In this document: positions 6,877 to 7,094 of the stretch, one piece after another
Numbering within the stretch: position 1 is the stretch's first letter
How the letters are laid out: every line of letters starts with the position of its first letter
Assembly (NCBI GenBank): GCA_021442845.1
Contig: JABUSD010000013.1
Coordinates: 1-7,094, forward strand
DNA from: Holdemanella sp.
GTDB taxonomy: Bacteria; Bacillota_I; Bacilli_A; Erysipelotrichales; Erysipelotrichaceae
Length of the DNA: 7,094 bases
Direction of reading: 5' to 3'
Notes under the pieces: generated by a model
The model's database searches: none
Told to the model about the DNA's origin: nothing
What the model saw: only the letters and a program-made list of their open reading frames with translations
Program-made: the position numbers and the translations under genes

Positions 6877-7094
6877 TTTGACATCCTCACTTTCGCTGCA
6901 TTGGCATGCGCATCCAGATTTTCCTCCTGTGCCATCTTGATGATATAGTCACCATAGGCATTTAATGCTTCTTTTGTATAGTAGAGATAGCTGGATTTCT
7001 TAATAAAGCTATCTACACCAAGGGCACTGGAAAAACGGGCTGTACCACTAGTAGGAAGCACATGATTGGTTCCTCCAAAGTAGTCTCCCACACT
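6873..7094 (-). CDS. hisD: Histidinol dehydrogenase, C-terminal part (5' end outside window)
   Basis: The frame is open to the window edge (74 codons including the stop) and contains the last residues of HisD, which oxidises histidinol twice with NAD to histidine. The text SVGDYFGGTNHVLPTSGTAR matches the conserved stretch with the zinc-ligand Asp (in GDY) and the NHVLPT motif. Near the end, LDAHANAAKVRM contains the His that is the zinc ligand close to the C-terminus in this family. The family is about 420-430 residues, so roughly five sixths lie beyond position 7094. The stop TGA overlaps the hisC ATG by 4 nt. The GTG at 7091 is an internal Val codon and not a start. Confidence 0.95.
   Translation of the reverse strand, partial: SVGDYFGGTNHVLPTSGTARFSSALGVDSFIKKSSYLYYTKEALNAYGDYIIKMAQEENLDAHANAAKVRMSK

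Noticed and set aside
7089..7091. GTG as a start codon for a small protein
   Set aside because: It is an internal Val codon in the conserved SVGDY stretch of HisD.
1..7094. A novel defence, mobile or CRISPR-like system
   Set aside because: No repeat arrays, transposase, integrase, recombinase, toxin-antitoxin pair or unexplained gene cluster is present; the window is mostly one conserved biosynthetic operon.

Overview
The window looks like an ordinary stretch of a low-GC Firmicutes (Bacillota) chromosome. The sequence is AT-rich, the Shine-Dalgarno (SD) sites are strong AGGAGG types, the genes are tightly packed, and a DUF4003-like gene (a family I associate with Firmicutes) is present. The protein style would fit an Erysipelotrichia-like gut anaerobe, but that is an impression and not a demonstrated assignment. 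There is no mobile element, CRISPR array, rRNA, tRNA or riboswitch that I can support.

Right to left on the minus strand, positions 7094 to 2875 hold a histidine biosynthesis operon: hisD (C-terminal end only), hisC, hisB, hisH, hisA, hisF and hisI. Every junction is an overlap or a gap of at most 2 nt: ATGA overlaps at hisD/hisC, hisB/hisH and hisH/hisA, a 1-nt gap at hisC/hisB, a 2-nt gap at hisA/hisF and a 10-nt overlap at hisF/hisI. Together these genes cover hydrolysis of phosphoribosyl-AMP (HisI), ProFAR isomerisation (HisA), imidazole ring formation (HisH+HisF), dehydration of IGP (HisB), transamination (HisC) and final oxidation to histidine (HisD). Three steps are absent from the visible part: HisG/HisZ (entry), HisE (phosphoribosyl-ATP pyrophosphatase) and histidinol-phosphate phosphatase. 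HisI and HisB are both the short monofunctional forms, so these activities must be encoded upstream of the window or elsewhere.

The operon ends in a compact hairpin plus T-run that begins in the hisI stop codon and runs into the SD of the next gene, an AEC-family transporter (2838-1933). That gene is followed by a DEAD-box RNA helicase (1923-607), whose SD overlaps the transporter stop codon. I see no convincing promoter for the transporter or the helicase, so readthrough from the his operon is plausible.

On the plus strand, positions 1-576 are the 3' part of a DUF4003-like gene of unknown function. It converges on the helicase, and a bidirectional hairpin terminator fills the 30-bp gap. No gene-free stretch exceeds 40 bp. 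All genes look intact except the two cut by the window edges. I did not find a new biological system here; the observations worth checking concern small-scale regulation and missing pathway steps.
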